Source of the DNA: Pseudomonas abietaniphila
GTDB taxonomy: Bacteria > Pseudomonadota > Gammaproteobacteria > Pseudomonadales > Pseudomonadaceae
NCBI RefSeq assembly: GCF_039697315.1
Contig: NZ_CP155619.1
Location: 4,154,001 to 4,218,000, forward strand
Direction: 5' to 3'
Length of the DNA stretch: 64,000 nt
Made by a program: the position numbers and the translations under genes. The notes beneath the pieces were generated by a model that worked only from the letters and a program-made list of their open reading frames with translations, ran no database searches and was not told where the DNA came from. Below are positions 8,921-17,590 of the stretch, one piece after another. The stretch's first letter is position 1; each line of letters opens with the position of its first letter.

Positions 8921-10249
8921 ATGAAGAACGCTATAACGGCGCACGCCGGTGCACTCGACGCCAGCGCTGCCAGGAACGCCAAGTCCTACCGGCTTGCCGG
9001 TGCGGCGAGCATGGCGGGCACGACCATCGAGTGGTACGACTTTTTTCTCTACGGCACAGCTGCCGCACTGATCTTCAACAAAATCTTCTTTCCCGCGCTG
9101 GACCCGATCATCGGTGTGCTGGCGGCGTTCGCTACTTATGCCGTGGGGTTTCTCGGGCGGCCATTGGGCGGAATCGTGTTCGGGCACTTCGGCGACAAGA
9201 TCGGTCGCAAATCCATGCTGTTGTTCACCCTCATGCTGATGGGGATTCCGACCATCATCATCGGCCTGATTCCCACGTATCAGCAGATCGGCTACTGGGC
9301 AGCGGTGATTCTGGTGGCGATGCGTTTTCTTCAGGGCATGGCCGTCGGCGGCGAATGGGGCGGGGCGGTGTTGATGGCGGTGGAGCATGCGCCCGAAGGC
9401 AAGAAGGGCTTCTACGGCAGCCTGCCGCAAACCGGTGTGGGCGCGGGCCTGGTCCTAGCGTCGCTGGCGATGGCCATGGTCGCCAAGCTGCCGGAAGAGG
9501 ACATGCTCAGCTGGGGCTGGCGCATTCCGTTTCTGGCCAGCGTCGTGCTGCTCGGCGTGGGTTGGCTGATTCGCCTGAAAATCCCGGAGTCACCTGATTT
9601 CGAGAAGCTGAAGAAGGACAACATCGCGGTCAAGGTGCCGCTGTTCAAAGTCTTCCGCGATCATCCCAGAGAAACCCTGACGATCATCGGCGCCCGCACG
9701 GCCGAGAACGCCTGGTTCTACATGTCGGTGACGTTCGCCCTGGCCTATGCCGCCAACCAGTTGCAAATCCCGCGCGCCGATGTGCTGGGGGCGATTACGG
9801 CGGGCGCTGCGCTGTCGCTGGTGACCATGCCGCTGTGCGGGCACATCTCTGACCGGGTCGGCCAGAAGCGCCTGTATTTCATGGGCCTGTTGCTGCTGTG
9901 CGCGTTCGTTTATCCCTTCTTCGCCATGCTCGGCACCCGCGACCCGGTCCTGGTCTGGTGGGCGATGGTGCTCGCGGTGGGCGTGGTCTTCCCGATTCTG
10001 TATGCGCCCGAATCGCTGCTGTTCGCTCGGCAATTCCCCGCGGAAATCCGCTACAGCGGTATCTCGGTGTCGGTGCAACTGGCGGGTGTGCTGGGCGGTG
10101 GCTTCGCGCCGATGATCGCCACGCAACTGCTGGCCATGGGCGGCGGCAATCCGCATTACGTGATCGCTTACCTGATCGGCATGGCGCTGATTGCATTGGT
10201 CTGCACGGCGCTGATGAAGCGAGACCCGGCGAGACACCACGCGGGCTGA
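8921..10249 (+). CDS. MFS transporter, metabolite:H+ symporter (MHS) family
   Basis: A 442-residue inner-membrane symporter with about 12 hydrophobic spans. MHS hallmarks are visible: GTTIEWYDFFLYGTAA in span 1, FGHFGDKIGRKSML in the first cytoplasmic loop, and GGEWGGAVLMAVEHAP near residue 150. Relatives carry shikimate, proline/betaine, citrate or 2-oxoglutarate-type acids. GGAGGAG precedes the ATG. It is followed 57 nt later by mmsA, so it most likely imports the organic acid degraded by MmsA and MmsB. Confidence 0.93.
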   Translation: MKNAITAHAGALDASAARNAKSYRLAGAASMAGTTIEWYDFFLYGTAAALIFNKIFFPALDPIIGVLAAFATYAVGFLGRPLGGIVFGHFGDKIGRKSMLLFTLMLMGIPTIIIGLIPTYQQIGYWAAVILVAMRFLQGMAVGGEWGGAVLMAVEHAPEGKKGFYGSLPQTGVGAGLVLASLAMAMVAKLPEEDMLSWGWRIPFLASVVLLGVGWLIRLKIPESPDFEKLKKDNIAVKVPLFKVFRDHPRETLTIIGARTAENAWFYMSVTFALAYAANQLQIPRADVLGAITAGAALSLVTMPLCGHISDRVGQKRLYFMGLLLLCAFVYPFFAMLGTRDPVLVWWAMVLAVGVVFPILYAPESLLFARQFPAEIRYSGISVSVQLAGVLGGGFAPMIATQLLAMGGGNPHYVIAYLIGMALIALVCTALMKRDPARHHAG

Positions 10250-10306
10250 ACATTGAATCCCCGGCGCTCGCTCGCAGCCGCGCCGCTTCGAATGGAGAAT
10301 ATCGAA

Positions 10307-11833
10307 ATGAACGTCTCACTGAACAAAAACAACACCACAGTGGCCCACGTCAAACTGCTGATCGATGGCGAGTGGGTCGACTCGCAGACCCGCGAATGGC
10401 TGGACGTGGTCAACCCCGCGACTCAGGAAGTGCTGGCAAAGGTCCCGTTCGCCACTACCGCCGAAGTCGACGCCGCCGTTGCCGCCGCTCAAAAGGCGTT
10501 CAAGACCTGGCGCGACACCCCGATTGGCGCGCGCATGCGCATCATGCTCAAGCTGCAGGCGTTGATTCGTGAGCACTCCAAACGCATTGCCGTGGTGCTC
10601 AGTGCCGAGCAGGGCAAGACCCTTGCCGATGCGGAAGGCGATATCTTCCGAGGTCTGGAAGTGGTCGAGCACGCGTGCTCCATCGGCACGCTGCAAATGG
10701 GGGAGTTCGCCGAGAACGTGGCGGGCGGTGTCGACACCTACACCCTGCGTCAGCCCATCGGCGTCTGCGCGGGCATCACGCCGTTCAACTTCCCGGCGAT
10801 GATTCCGCTGTGGATGTTTCCGATGGCCATCGCCTGCGGCAACACCTTTGTGCTCAAACCCTCCGAACAGGACCCGATGTCGACGATGCTGCTGGTGGAA
10901 CTGGCCGTCGAGGCGGGCGTGCCCGCCGGTGTGCTGAATGTGGTACACGGCGGCAAGGACGTGGTCGACGCCATCTGCACCCACAAGGACATCAAGGCGG
11001 TGTCCTTCGTCGGTTCCACCGCAGTGGGAACCCATGTCTATGACCTGGCCGGCAAGCATGGCAAACGCGTGCAATCGATGATGGGCGCCAAGAACCACGC
11101 GGTAGTCCTGCCCGATGCCAATCGCGAGCAGACATTGAATGCCTTGGTCGGCGCCGGTTTTGGCGCGGCCGGTCAGCGCTGCATGGCGACCTCGGTCGTC
11201 GTGATGGTCGGTGCATCGAAGCAGTGGATTCCCGACTTGAAGGCGTTGGCGCAGAAGCTCACGGTCAACGCAGGCAATGAGCCTGGCACCGATGTCGGGC
11301 CGGTCATTTCCAGGCGCGCCAAACAGCGAATTCTCGACCTGATCGAAAGCGGCGTGAAAGAGGGCGCAACGCTTGAACTGGATGGGCGCGGAATCAAGGT
11401 GGCGGGTTATGAAGAGGGCAACTTCGTCGGCCCGACCCTGTTTACCGGCGTCACGCCCCAGATGCAGATCTACACTCAGGAAATCTTTGGGCCGGTGCTG
11501 GTGGTGCTGGAGGTGGACACGCTGGATCAGGCGATCGAACTGGTCAACGCCAACCCGTTCGGTAATGGCGTGGGGTTGTTTACCCAGAGCGGGGCCGCGG
11601 CGCGCAAATTCCAGAACGAAATCGACATCGGTCAGGTGGGCATCAACATCCCGATTCCTGTGCCGGTTCCGTTTTTCAGCTTCACCGGTTCGCGCGGCTC
11701 CAAGCTCGGCGACCTGGGGCCGTACGGCAAACAGGTGGTGCAGTTCTACACTCAGACCAAGACGGTCACCAGCCGCTGGTTCGATGACGACAGCGTGAAT
11801 GATGGGGTGAACACGACGATCAATTTGCGCTGA
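10307..11833 (+). CDS. mmsA: CoA-acylating methylmalonate-semialdehyde dehydrogenase
   Basis: A 508-residue aldehyde dehydrogenase that converts methylmalonate or malonate semialdehyde to propionyl- or acetyl-CoA using NAD and CoA, the last step of valine and beta-alanine/3-hydroxypropionate breakdown. The catalytic Cys292 lies in [11 protein letters not shown], the NAD site in [10 protein letters not shown], and the family-specific [17 protein letters not shown] is present. The start at 10307 is chosen because GGAGA is 8 nt upstream; the longer frame from 10253 adds 18 unlikely residues. It is followed by mmsB, although 187 nt with REP material lie between. Confidence 0.95.
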   Translation: MNVSLNKNNTTVAHVKLLIDGEWVDSQTREWLDVVNPATQEVLAKVPFATTAEVDAAVAAAQKAFKTWRDTPIGARMRIMLKLQALIREHSKRIAVVLSAEQGKTLADAEGDIFRGLEVVEHACSIGTLQMGEFAENVAGGVDTYTLRQPIGVCAGITPFNFPAMIPLWMFPMAIACGNTFVLKPSEQDPMSTMLLVELAVEAGVPAGVLNVVHGGKDVVDAICTHKDIKAVSFVGSTAVGTHVYDLAGKHGKRVQSMMGAKNHAVVLPDANREQTLNALVGAGFGAAGQRCMATSVVVMVGASKQWIPDLKALAQKLTVNAGNEPGTDVGPVISRRAKQRILDLIESGVKEGATLELDGRGIKVAGYEEGNFVGPTLFTGVTPQMQIYTQEIFGPVLVVLEVDTLDQAIELVNANPFGNGVGLFTQSGAAARKFQNEIDIGQVGINIPIPVPVPFFSFTGSRGSKLGDLGPYGKQVVQFYTQTKTVTSRWFDDDSVNDGVNTTINLR

Positions 11834-11858
11834 TGAGACTTCGCCGGCGTGCAATTCC

Positions 11859-11967
11859 TGTAGGAGCGCGCTTGCCCGCGAATGGATATGACAGGCGATA
11901 GAGATGCAGCGGGTCTGGATACCTCATCGCGGACAAGGTGGACCGTCACCCCGGTCTCTCCTACAAG
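11859..11967. repeat. REP-type pair, one arm decayed
   Basis: TGTAGGAGCGCGCTTGCCCG at 11859 is a good copy of the class seen at 33787 and 35950. The opposing arm (about 11925-11967, ATCGCGGACAAGG...CTCTCCTACA) is degenerate and carries an insertion. It lies between mmsA and mmsB. Confidence 0.6.
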
Positions 11968-12020
11968 GCATCGCTTGTTTTCAGGGCCCCGTGGTTTGAA
12001 TCTGAAAAAGGAATAACACC

Positions 12021-12908
12021 ATGAAAATCGCATTCATCGGCCTGGGCAATATGGGCGCGCCCATGGCGCGGAATCTGATCCGGGCCGGTCATCAGTTGCA
12101 TCTGTTCGACCTCAACACCCAAGTGCTCGCCGAGCTGGCTGAGCTCGGCAGCCGGATCAGCGAATCGCCCAAACACGCCGCCGAAGGCGCGGAACTGGTG
12201 ATCACCATGTTGCCTGCCGCCGCCCACGTGCGTGCGGTTTACCTGAATGACGACGGCGTGCTGGCCGGGATTGCACCCGGTGTTCCAGCGGTAGATTGCA
12301 GCACCATCGACCCGCAAACCATTCGTGACGTGGCGGCAGCGGCGGCTAAAAAAGGTGTGGTGGTTGGCGACGCGCCGGTGTCTGGCGGAACGGGTGGCGC
12401 GCAGGCCGGGACGCTGACGTTCATGGTCGGCGCGAGCCTTGAGCATTTCACGGTGCTCAGGCCGATCCTCGCCCAGATGGGCCGCAACATCGTCCATTGC
12501 GGTGATGTCGGCACGGGACAGATCGCCAAGATCTGCAACAACATGCTGCTCGGCATCTCGATGATCGGTGTCGCCGAGGCCATGGCACTGGGTGACCGCC
12601 TGGGAATCGACACGGCGATTCTGGCCAACATCATCAACAGCTCGACCGGGCGTTGCTGGAGTTCGGAAATGTACAACCCGTGGCCGGGCATCGTCGAAAC
12701 CGCACCCGCGTCGCGCGGTTACACCGGAGGGTTCGGCGCCGAGTTGATGCTCAAGGATCTGGGGCTGGCGACCGAAGCCGCACGGGTGGCGCATCAGCCG
12801 GTAGTCATGGGCGCCGTGGCGCAACAGCTGTATCAGGCGATGAGTTTGCGCGGCGACGGCGGCAAGGATTTCTCGGCAGTGGTTGAGGGGTATCGGAAGA
12901 AGGAATGA
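12021..12908 (+). CDS. mmsB: 3-hydroxyisobutyrate dehydrogenase
   Basis: A 295-residue NAD-dependent beta-hydroxyacid dehydrogenase. The N-terminal Rossmann motif is GLGNMGAPMA (residues 7-16), the substrate loop is DAPVSGGTGGAQAGTLTFMVG, and the catalytic Lys170 lies in GQIAKICNNML. It oxidises 3-hydroxyisobutyrate (and in some homologues 3-hydroxypropionate) to the semialdehyde that MmsA uses. GGAATAACACC precedes the ATG. It forms a unit with mmsA and the upstream transporter. No AraC-type MmsR regulator is nearby; a LysR gene is instead. Confidence 0.93.
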   Translation: MKIAFIGLGNMGAPMARNLIRAGHQLHLFDLNTQVLAELAELGSRISESPKHAAEGAELVITMLPAAAHVRAVYLNDDGVLAGIAPGVPAVDCSTIDPQTIRDVAAAAAKKGVVVGDAPVSGGTGGAQAGTLTFMVGASLEHFTVLRPILAQMGRNIVHCGDVGTGQIAKICNNMLLGISMIGVAEAMALGDRLGIDTAILANIINSSTGRCWSSEMYNPWPGIVETAPASRGYTGGFGAELMLKDLGLATEAARVAHQPVVMGAVAQQLYQAMSLRGDGGKDFSAVVEGYRKKE

Positions 12909-12959
12909 GGGGCATTGCGGGCCGGGTTGGGCATCTTCTTACCCGTTAAACACAACACC

Positions 12960-13051
12960 TGTGGGAGTGAGCTTGCTCGCGAAGACTGATGTCCAGCCGC
13001 TGGAGATGTAGCGGATGTTCAGGCCCTTTCGTGAGCAAGCTCACTCCCACA
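12960..13051. repeat. REP-type inverted pair, class GGAGTGAGCTTGCTC
   Basis: TGTGGGAGTGAGCTTGCTC at 12960 and its complement ending at 13051 lie between the convergent mmsB and argH stops, where the pair may also serve as a terminator. Confidence 0.85.
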
Positions 13052-13086
13052 GGGTGCAGTGCCGACAGACAGGTCCGGGTTGAACC

Positions 13087-14514
13087 TCAGCCCCGAGGGC
13101 CGTTGTAGTCATTGGCCCACTGTTCTTGCGCCGCCATCTGCTGCTTGAACCTCGCGATCTGCTCGACCACGCGAGCAGGCGAGGTCCCACCCCAACCGCT
13201 TCGGGCGGCCAGTGCGGCGTCCAGTGTCAGGCTTTCCAATACCTCAGGCGTCAAGCGCGTGTCCGTCTGCGCGAGCATGGCCGGTGTCAGTTCTTCCAGC
13301 CCGATGTCCTGCGCTTCGCAGAGTTGCACCAATTGCCCGGTGATCTCATGGGCTTCCTTGAACGGCACGCCACGCACAGCCAGCCAGTCGGCGACTTCGG
13401 TGGCGAGGGTGAAACCCAACGGCGCCTGACGCAGCAGTTCTTCGGTGCGCACCGTCATGGTCCGGACCATGCCGGCAAAGGCGGGCAGCACCAGATTGAG
13501 CGTGTCCATCGCATCGAAAATGGCGTGTTTGTCTTCGCTCAGGTCGCGGTTATAGGACAGCGGTTGCGCCTTGAGCACCGACAGGATCGCCGTCAACGAA
13601 CCGATCAAACGACCGGACTTGCCCCGTGCCAGCTCGGCGATGTCCGGGTTTTTCTTTTGCGGCATGATCGAGCTGCCAGTGGCGTAGGCGTCGTCGAGTT
13701 CGACCCAGCGGAACTGGCGTGAGGTCCACAGGCAGAACTCTTCGGCCATGCGCGAAATGTTGATGCCCAACATGCTCGCGCAGAACAGGAATTCGGCCAC
13801 GTGATCGCGGCTGGCCACGGCGTCGATGGAGTTTTCGCACGGACCGGCGTAACCCAGTTCTGCGGCGGAGCTTTGCAGGTCGCGCGCGATGGCCGAGCCA
13901 GCCATGGCCGCCGCGCCCAAGGGCGACAGGTTGAAGCGGTTGTCCCAGTCCTGCAGACGCTGAATGTCGCGATGGATCGCTTGTGCGTGCGCCATCAGAT
14001 GATGGGCGAAGACGATCGGCTGCGCCTGTTGCAGGTGCGTGAAACCCGGCGCGACGGTGTTGATGTGCTGCTCGGCCTGACCCACCAGGGCCTCTTGCAG
14101 ATCGAGAATCGACAGTGTAAGGACACGAATCTGATCGCGCAGAAACAGGCGCATGTCATTGGCGGTCTGATCGTTGCGCGAACGACCGGCGCGCAGCTTG
14201 CCGCCCAATGCGCCCAGGCGTTCGGTCAGCAGGCGCTCGATAAAGGTGTGAACGTCTTCGTCCGCCGGGATGGGCTGGACTTTGCCTGCGGCAAAATCTT
14301 CGTCGATCGATTGCAGCGCCGCGATGATGCGTTGGGTTTCGTCGGCATCCAGCAGGCCCGCCCGCTCGAGCTCATGGGCGTGTGCCTTGCAACCTGCGAC
14401 GTCATAGGGCGTCATGCGGAAGTAGATCGCAGGCGAGCGTGACAGGTTAGCCATTGCTAGCGCTGGACCGGATTTGAAACGCGCCCCCCACAGACGCTCA
14501 GTTGCATCAGACAT
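13087..14514 (-). CDS. argH: Argininosuccinate lyase (possible second copy)
   Basis: A 475-residue member of the fumarase/aspartase superfamily. It cleaves argininosuccinate to arginine and fumarate. The family signature GSSIMPQKKNPD is intact near residue 280, and LRAGRSRNDQTANDMRLF and GFTHLQQAQPIVFAHH carry the expected substrate residues. The start at 14514 (MSDATERLWGARF) has AAGGGA 8 nt upstream; the frame extends to 14610 without support. It is not in an arginine cluster, and in P. aeruginosa the housekeeping argH is, as I recall, elsewhere, so this may be a paralogue serving another pathway. Confidence 0.92.
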   Translation of the reverse strand: MSDATERLWGARFKSGPALAMANLSRSPAIYFRMTPYDVAGCKAHAHELERAGLLDADETQRIIAALQSIDEDFAAGKVQPIPADEDVHTFIERLLTERLGALGGKLRAGRSRNDQTANDMRLFLRDQIRVLTLSILDLQEALVGQAEQHINTVAPGFTHLQQAQPIVFAHHLMAHAQAIHRDIQRLQDWDNRFNLSPLGAAAMAGSAIARDLQSSAAELGYAGPCENSIDAVASRDHVAEFLFCASMLGINISRMAEEFCLWTSRQFRWVELDDAYATGSSIMPQKKNPDIAELARGKSGRLIGSLTAILSVLKAQPLSYNRDLSEDKHAIFDAMDTLNLVLPAFAGMVRTMTVRTEELLRQAPLGFTLATEVADWLAVRGVPFKEAHEITGQLVQLCEAQDIGLEELTPAMLAQTDTRLTPEVLESLTLDAALAARSGWGGTSPARVVEQIARFKQQMAAQEQWANDYNGPRG

Positions 14515-14670
14515 GTGCAGTTCCCTTCGTATACGTGGATTACTGGCGAACCAGGCGTCGACGACGTCGAGGGATCCTAGGAAAAACCGACTGCAGGGGA
14601 AATGTTTCAAATGGCAAGTGGACTTGGCAGAAATGGAAACCTGCGTGAAGTCGCGATGCTGTTGAACCTC

Positions 14671-14757
14671 TGTGGGAGCGAATTCATTCGCGAAAATGGT
14701 TCAGGCAACAAAGGAGCGTCAGATGTGCCATTGATCGCGAATGAATTCGCTCCCACA
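14671..14757. repeat. REP-type inverted pair, class GCGAATTCATTCGC
   Basis: TGTGGGAGCGAATTCATTC at 14671 and its complement ending at 14757, same class as at 2272 and 30582. It is between grxC and argH, both minus strand. Confidence 0.85.
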
Positions 14758-14786
14758 GGGTGTTGAGGCGTCTGAAGCGACGATAT

Positions 14787-15041
14787 TCAACCCGCCAGCA
14801 GCGCGTCCAGCTCGCCTCGTTGTTGCAGCAGGGCCATGTCGTCGAAACCGCCGATGTGGCGCTCTCCGATGAAGATCTGCGGCACGGTACGGCGACCGCT
14901 GCGTTCCATCATGATGGTGCGCTGTTCCACCGAGGTCTGGACGCTGATCTCGTTGTAGCTCACGCCCTTGGCCTTTAGCAGGCTCTTGGCGGCAGCGCAG
15001 TACGGGCAGGTGTTGGTGGTGTAAAGAGTGACGTTAGACAT
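14787..15041 (-). CDS. grxC: Glutaredoxin 3
   Basis: An 84-residue thiol-disulfide oxidoreductase reduced by glutathione. The active site CPYC is at residues 12-15, the cis-proline TVPQIFI near 51-57, and the GGFDDMALL glutathione-binding loop near 65-73. The start at 15041 has GGAG 9 nt upstream; the longer frame to 15134 is not supported. Length and motifs match GrxC. It lies between a LysR gene and argH on the same strand with gaps of more than 170 nt, so it is probably its own unit. Confidence 0.93.
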   Translation of the reverse strand: MSNVTLYTTNTCPYCAAAKSLLKAKGVSYNEISVQTSVEQRTIMMERSGRRTVPQIFIGERHIGGFDDMALLQQRGELDALLAG

Positions 15042-15216
15042 GATCAGTAAGCTCCGGGGCGGCTGGTAGACGACAGCCTTGGGCGATAGGGACAAGGGCC
15101 CGTCAATCGGTTGGGCCCTCGCGATGGTTCCCATGTTATGCCCGCAAGCCTGCTTTTCGGCGTCTGAAAGTCGCCTTTATGCAACAGATCGTCTAAATCA
15201 GCCGCACGTTGCGGGA

Positions 15217-16140
15217 TCAGAACAGGCTCTGTCTCATCAACGGTTCGCTGTGTTGCCTGTTCAATACCAGCTGATCGCAACTGGCGTTGATGCACGCTTT
15301 GATCTTCGCGGACACCTGAGACAGGGTGTGTTTCGGGATGCGCTCGTAGTTCGCCACAGTGCTCATTTCAATGCGCGGCAGTTCAGGCAACAGCGAGCTG
15401 TCGATCACGGGCGTTTTTTTGGGAATCAACGAGCGTTCGCTGACGCCGATGCCCGCGCCGGCATTGATCGCATTGAACACTGAAAAGTTGGAGTCCGAGG
15501 TAAAGCTCACGCGCGCCTCGATGCCCGCCATCCTCAGCGCATTGACCGAAATCTCGCGACAGATGCAGCCTTCCGGGAAGTGCACCAGGGGCAAGGGCTG
15601 GCCCGGTTGCATCAGCTCTTCCTCGCCGATCCAGCTCAATGCTTCGTAGCGAATGTGTTCCGAGTTGGCCACGAGCTGGCCCTCCGGCGTGGCAATGATT
15701 GCCATGTCGAGATTGCCGTGCTCGATGTCGGTCATCAGCAGCAGCGAGGTCTTGCAGGTCACATTGAGGTGAATGGTCGGCTCCATCGAGTTCAGTGAAC
15801 GAATGATGTCGTGCAGAAAGAACAGCGAGTAGTCGTCGGGCAGGCCCAGACGCAGTTCGTAGGCGTTGACCTTGTCCTTGAGCCTGAACAGGTTGTCGTT
15901 CATGGTCAGGATCTTTTCGGCGGTCATCAGCACTTCTTCGCCGATCGGCGTCAGCCTGAAACCGTGATCGCCGCGCACGAAAAGCTGCAGATCGAGCAGC
16001 TCTTCCAGCTTTTTGATTTGCATGCTGATGGCCGGTGGCGTCTTGCAAAGGGCAGCGGATGACCGAGTGATGCTGCGGGTTTCGCTGACTGATTTGAAGG
16101 TGCGCCAGAGGTTGGTATCAACATCGAAAATTCGAGACAT
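15217..16140 (-). CDS. LysR family transcriptional regulator, candidate regulator of the adjacent biosynthetic operon
   Basis: A 307-residue LysR protein: N-terminal helix-turn-helix (FKSVSETRSITRSSAALCKTPPAISMQIKKLEELLDLQLF) then an effector domain with LRLGLPDDYSLFFLHDII and GCICREISVNALRMAGIEA. It lies 284 nt downstream of the seven-gene operon on the same strand, after a hairpin, so it is a separate transcript. Proximity makes it the best candidate controller of that operon or of argH2; the sequence does not decide which. Confidence 0.9.
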   Translation of the reverse strand: MSRIFDVDTNLWRTFKSVSETRSITRSSAALCKTPPAISMQIKKLEELLDLQLFVRGDHGFRLTPIGEEVLMTAEKILTMNDNLFRLKDKVNAYELRLGLPDDYSLFFLHDIIRSLNSMEPTIHLNVTCKTSLLLMTDIEHGNLDMAIIATPEGQLVANSEHIRYEALSWIGEEELMQPGQPLPLVHFPEGCICREISVNALRMAGIEARVSFTSDSNFSVFNAINAGAGIGVSERSLIPKKTPVIDSSLLPELPRIEMSTVANYERIPKHTLSQVSAKIKACINASCDQLVLNRQHSEPLMRQSLF

Positions 16141-16370
16141 GCTGTTTTTCCTGGAATGGCTGATCCCGGGCGGTTGAAATCAGTCCATTACCCGCGTTTT
16201 CTTGTGGTGGCTTGAATGATCGCGTCGGTCTGCGCCGTGCGTTTGGCCGTGTCTGTAATCGCGCTCATGGTGAGCCGATTAGCCGGTGATGTGCAAGTGC
16301 TAGCAAGGTTGGAAAACATGACATTCGTCGCGTAAATACCTTTTAAGAACAATGCTCGGGTGTGCCCGCA

Positions 16371-16391
16371 CGGGCCGGATAAACCGGCCCG
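16371..16391. terminator. Hairpin after the seven-gene operon
   Basis: A perfect 8-bp stem CGGGCCGG/CCGGCCCG with a 5-nt loop lies 33 nt after the cupin stop. There is no uridine run on the minus strand, so termination is likely but not certain. The remainder of 16141-16423 shows no convincing gene. Confidence 0.5.
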
Positions 16392-16423
16392 TTCGGTGCA
16401 AATGAGAAGCAACTGAAACAGGG

Positions 16424-16870
16424 TCAACCCTGCTCGCGCAACGCGATGCCCAGCGTCTGCAACAGCGGGGTGTTTTCGCACGCGACGTAGGTCGCTTCCA
16501 CCGTTTCACTGGTGTTCACGTGTTTGTGCCATTGCCAGACCGGAATGTAGATCGCATCACCCGCCGTCCAGGCGACGTGAGTCTCGCCGATCAGCGAAAA
16601 ACCCGATCCTGCAGTGATGTACATCAGCGTCTCGTAGTTGTGGCGCTGCAGGTCGGAACCCTGCAACGGGCGCAAGATGCCCACGCTCATGTTCATCGTC
16701 CTGGCCGGCAGACTGACGGGGTGCACCTCCGGTTTGCGCGAATTGATTCGGGAAGCGGACAGCTTGAGCCGTCCCGCTTCACGTACCGACTCGTGCAACA
16801 GGCGTTCATGCCGGTCCAGAGATTCGAGACTGGACGGGATGGGGCTCGAGAGAAATCTGTGTTGGGTCAT
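16424..16870 (-). CDS. Cupin domain protein, last gene of the biosynthetic operon
   Basis: A 148-residue single-domain cupin. Motif 1 is partly conserved (RHNYETLMYITAGSG, one His and one Glu) and motif 2 is good (GDAIYIPVWQWHKHVN, with His and Asn), so a metal may be bound by fewer ligands than usual. The first 60 residues are charged and without a clear domain. It starts 10 nt after the diiron oxidase stop, with GAGAG 7 nt before the ATG. A role as isomerase, dioxygenase or tailoring enzyme is possible; the family does not specify. Confidence 0.8.
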   Translation of the reverse strand: MTQHRFLSSPIPSSLESLDRHERLLHESVREAGRLKLSASRINSRKPEVHPVSLPARTMNMSVGILRPLQGSDLQRHNYETLMYITAGSGFSLIGETHVAWTAGDAIYIPVWQWHKHVNTSETVEATYVACENTPLLQTLGIALREQG

Positions 16871-16879
16871 GATCGTCTC

Positions 16880-17590
16880 TCACATGTCGTCGAGGAATTC
16901 GAGGCGCGCCTGAATCATCAGGAACGCGGCGTGCCTGACCACTTCAAACAGCGTCGGCTTTTCGATGATCAATCGCGAAAGAATAGCCAGCATCGTGTCG
17001 GCATGGCCGTCGTCGCACTCGATGTGCAGGGTGAAGAACTTCAAGTCCTCGAGGGCGACGCCCTGTTTGACCAGACCGGCAACGATGTCGCTGTAGAGCG
17101 ACGGCACGATGGCTTCTGCGCCCAGGCACAGCGCGGACAGCCCATAGATGCCTTCGGGCTGTTTGCAGAAATTCATCATCGTGTTGATCAGGCGCTGCGT
17201 TGAAGGCCGTGTCGGGAAGGCGTCCAGTTGCAAGTCGAAGTTGAGCAGCATGTCGCGGTAAATCTGTGAATGAGGCGGTTCGCTGACCTCGCCAAAGCCC
17301 ATCTCCTCAAACAGGTTGTCGAGCAGGTGCAGAATGTCTTCGTTGGACTCCAGGTTGGCCATCAACTGACAGATGTAGCGGGTGAAATGCCGGCTGTACT
17401 TGCCCTGCTGCACCATGAAGGCTTTCAGCCGGTCGAGCGACGCCAGCCCGTTGCGGCATTCGATCAGAAACGGATGCCTCGAGATCTGGTCGATCATTTC
17501 CTCTTTCAGTTGCGCGAGTTCCTGAAGGATGAAGTCGCTGTCGTTCTGATAGGTGTACTGCATGTCGAAGCGTTGGGTCATGTTGTTCAT
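16880..17590 (-). CDS. Heme-oxygenase-like diiron oxidase (HDO) family enzyme
   Basis: A 236-residue, almost all-helical protein. Probable metal ligands follow the HDO pattern: E96 or E95, E104-P-P-H107, E159, H189-xxx-D193-xx-H196 (HIECDDGH). The 30-residue spacing from E159 to H189 and the HxxxDxxH box are as I remember them in SznF-type N-oxygenases, and ExxH as in UndA. Such enzymes oxidise amino acids, arginine derivatives or fatty acids with O2. The ATG at 17590 overlaps the aminotransferase stop (TGATG), so translation is coupled; an in-frame TTG one codon earlier is less likely. Substrate unknown. Confidence 0.82.
   Translation of the reverse strand: MNNMTQRFDMQYTYQNDSDFILQELAQLKEEMIDQISRHPFLIECRNGLASLDRLKAFMVQQGKYSRHFTRYICQLMANLESNEDILHLLDNLFEEMGFGEVSEPPHSQIYRDMLLNFDLQLDAFPTRPSTQRLINTMMNFCKQPEGIYGLSALCLGAEAIVPSLYSDIVAGLVKQGVALEDLKFFTLHIECDDGHADTMLAILSRLIIEKPTLFEVVRHAAFLMIQARLEFLDDM

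Noticed and set aside
10316..11854. 512-codon minus-strand frame opposite mmsA
   Set aside because: Antisense shadow; no recognisable motif, while mmsA is intact.
12909..13086. Insertion sequence end between mmsB and argH
   Set aside because: The inverted repeat is a REP pair with no transposase and no target duplication visible.
16188..16481. 97-codon minus-strand frame after the cupin
   Set aside because: It overlaps the cupin end in another frame and the hairpin, and has no ribosome site or family-like content.
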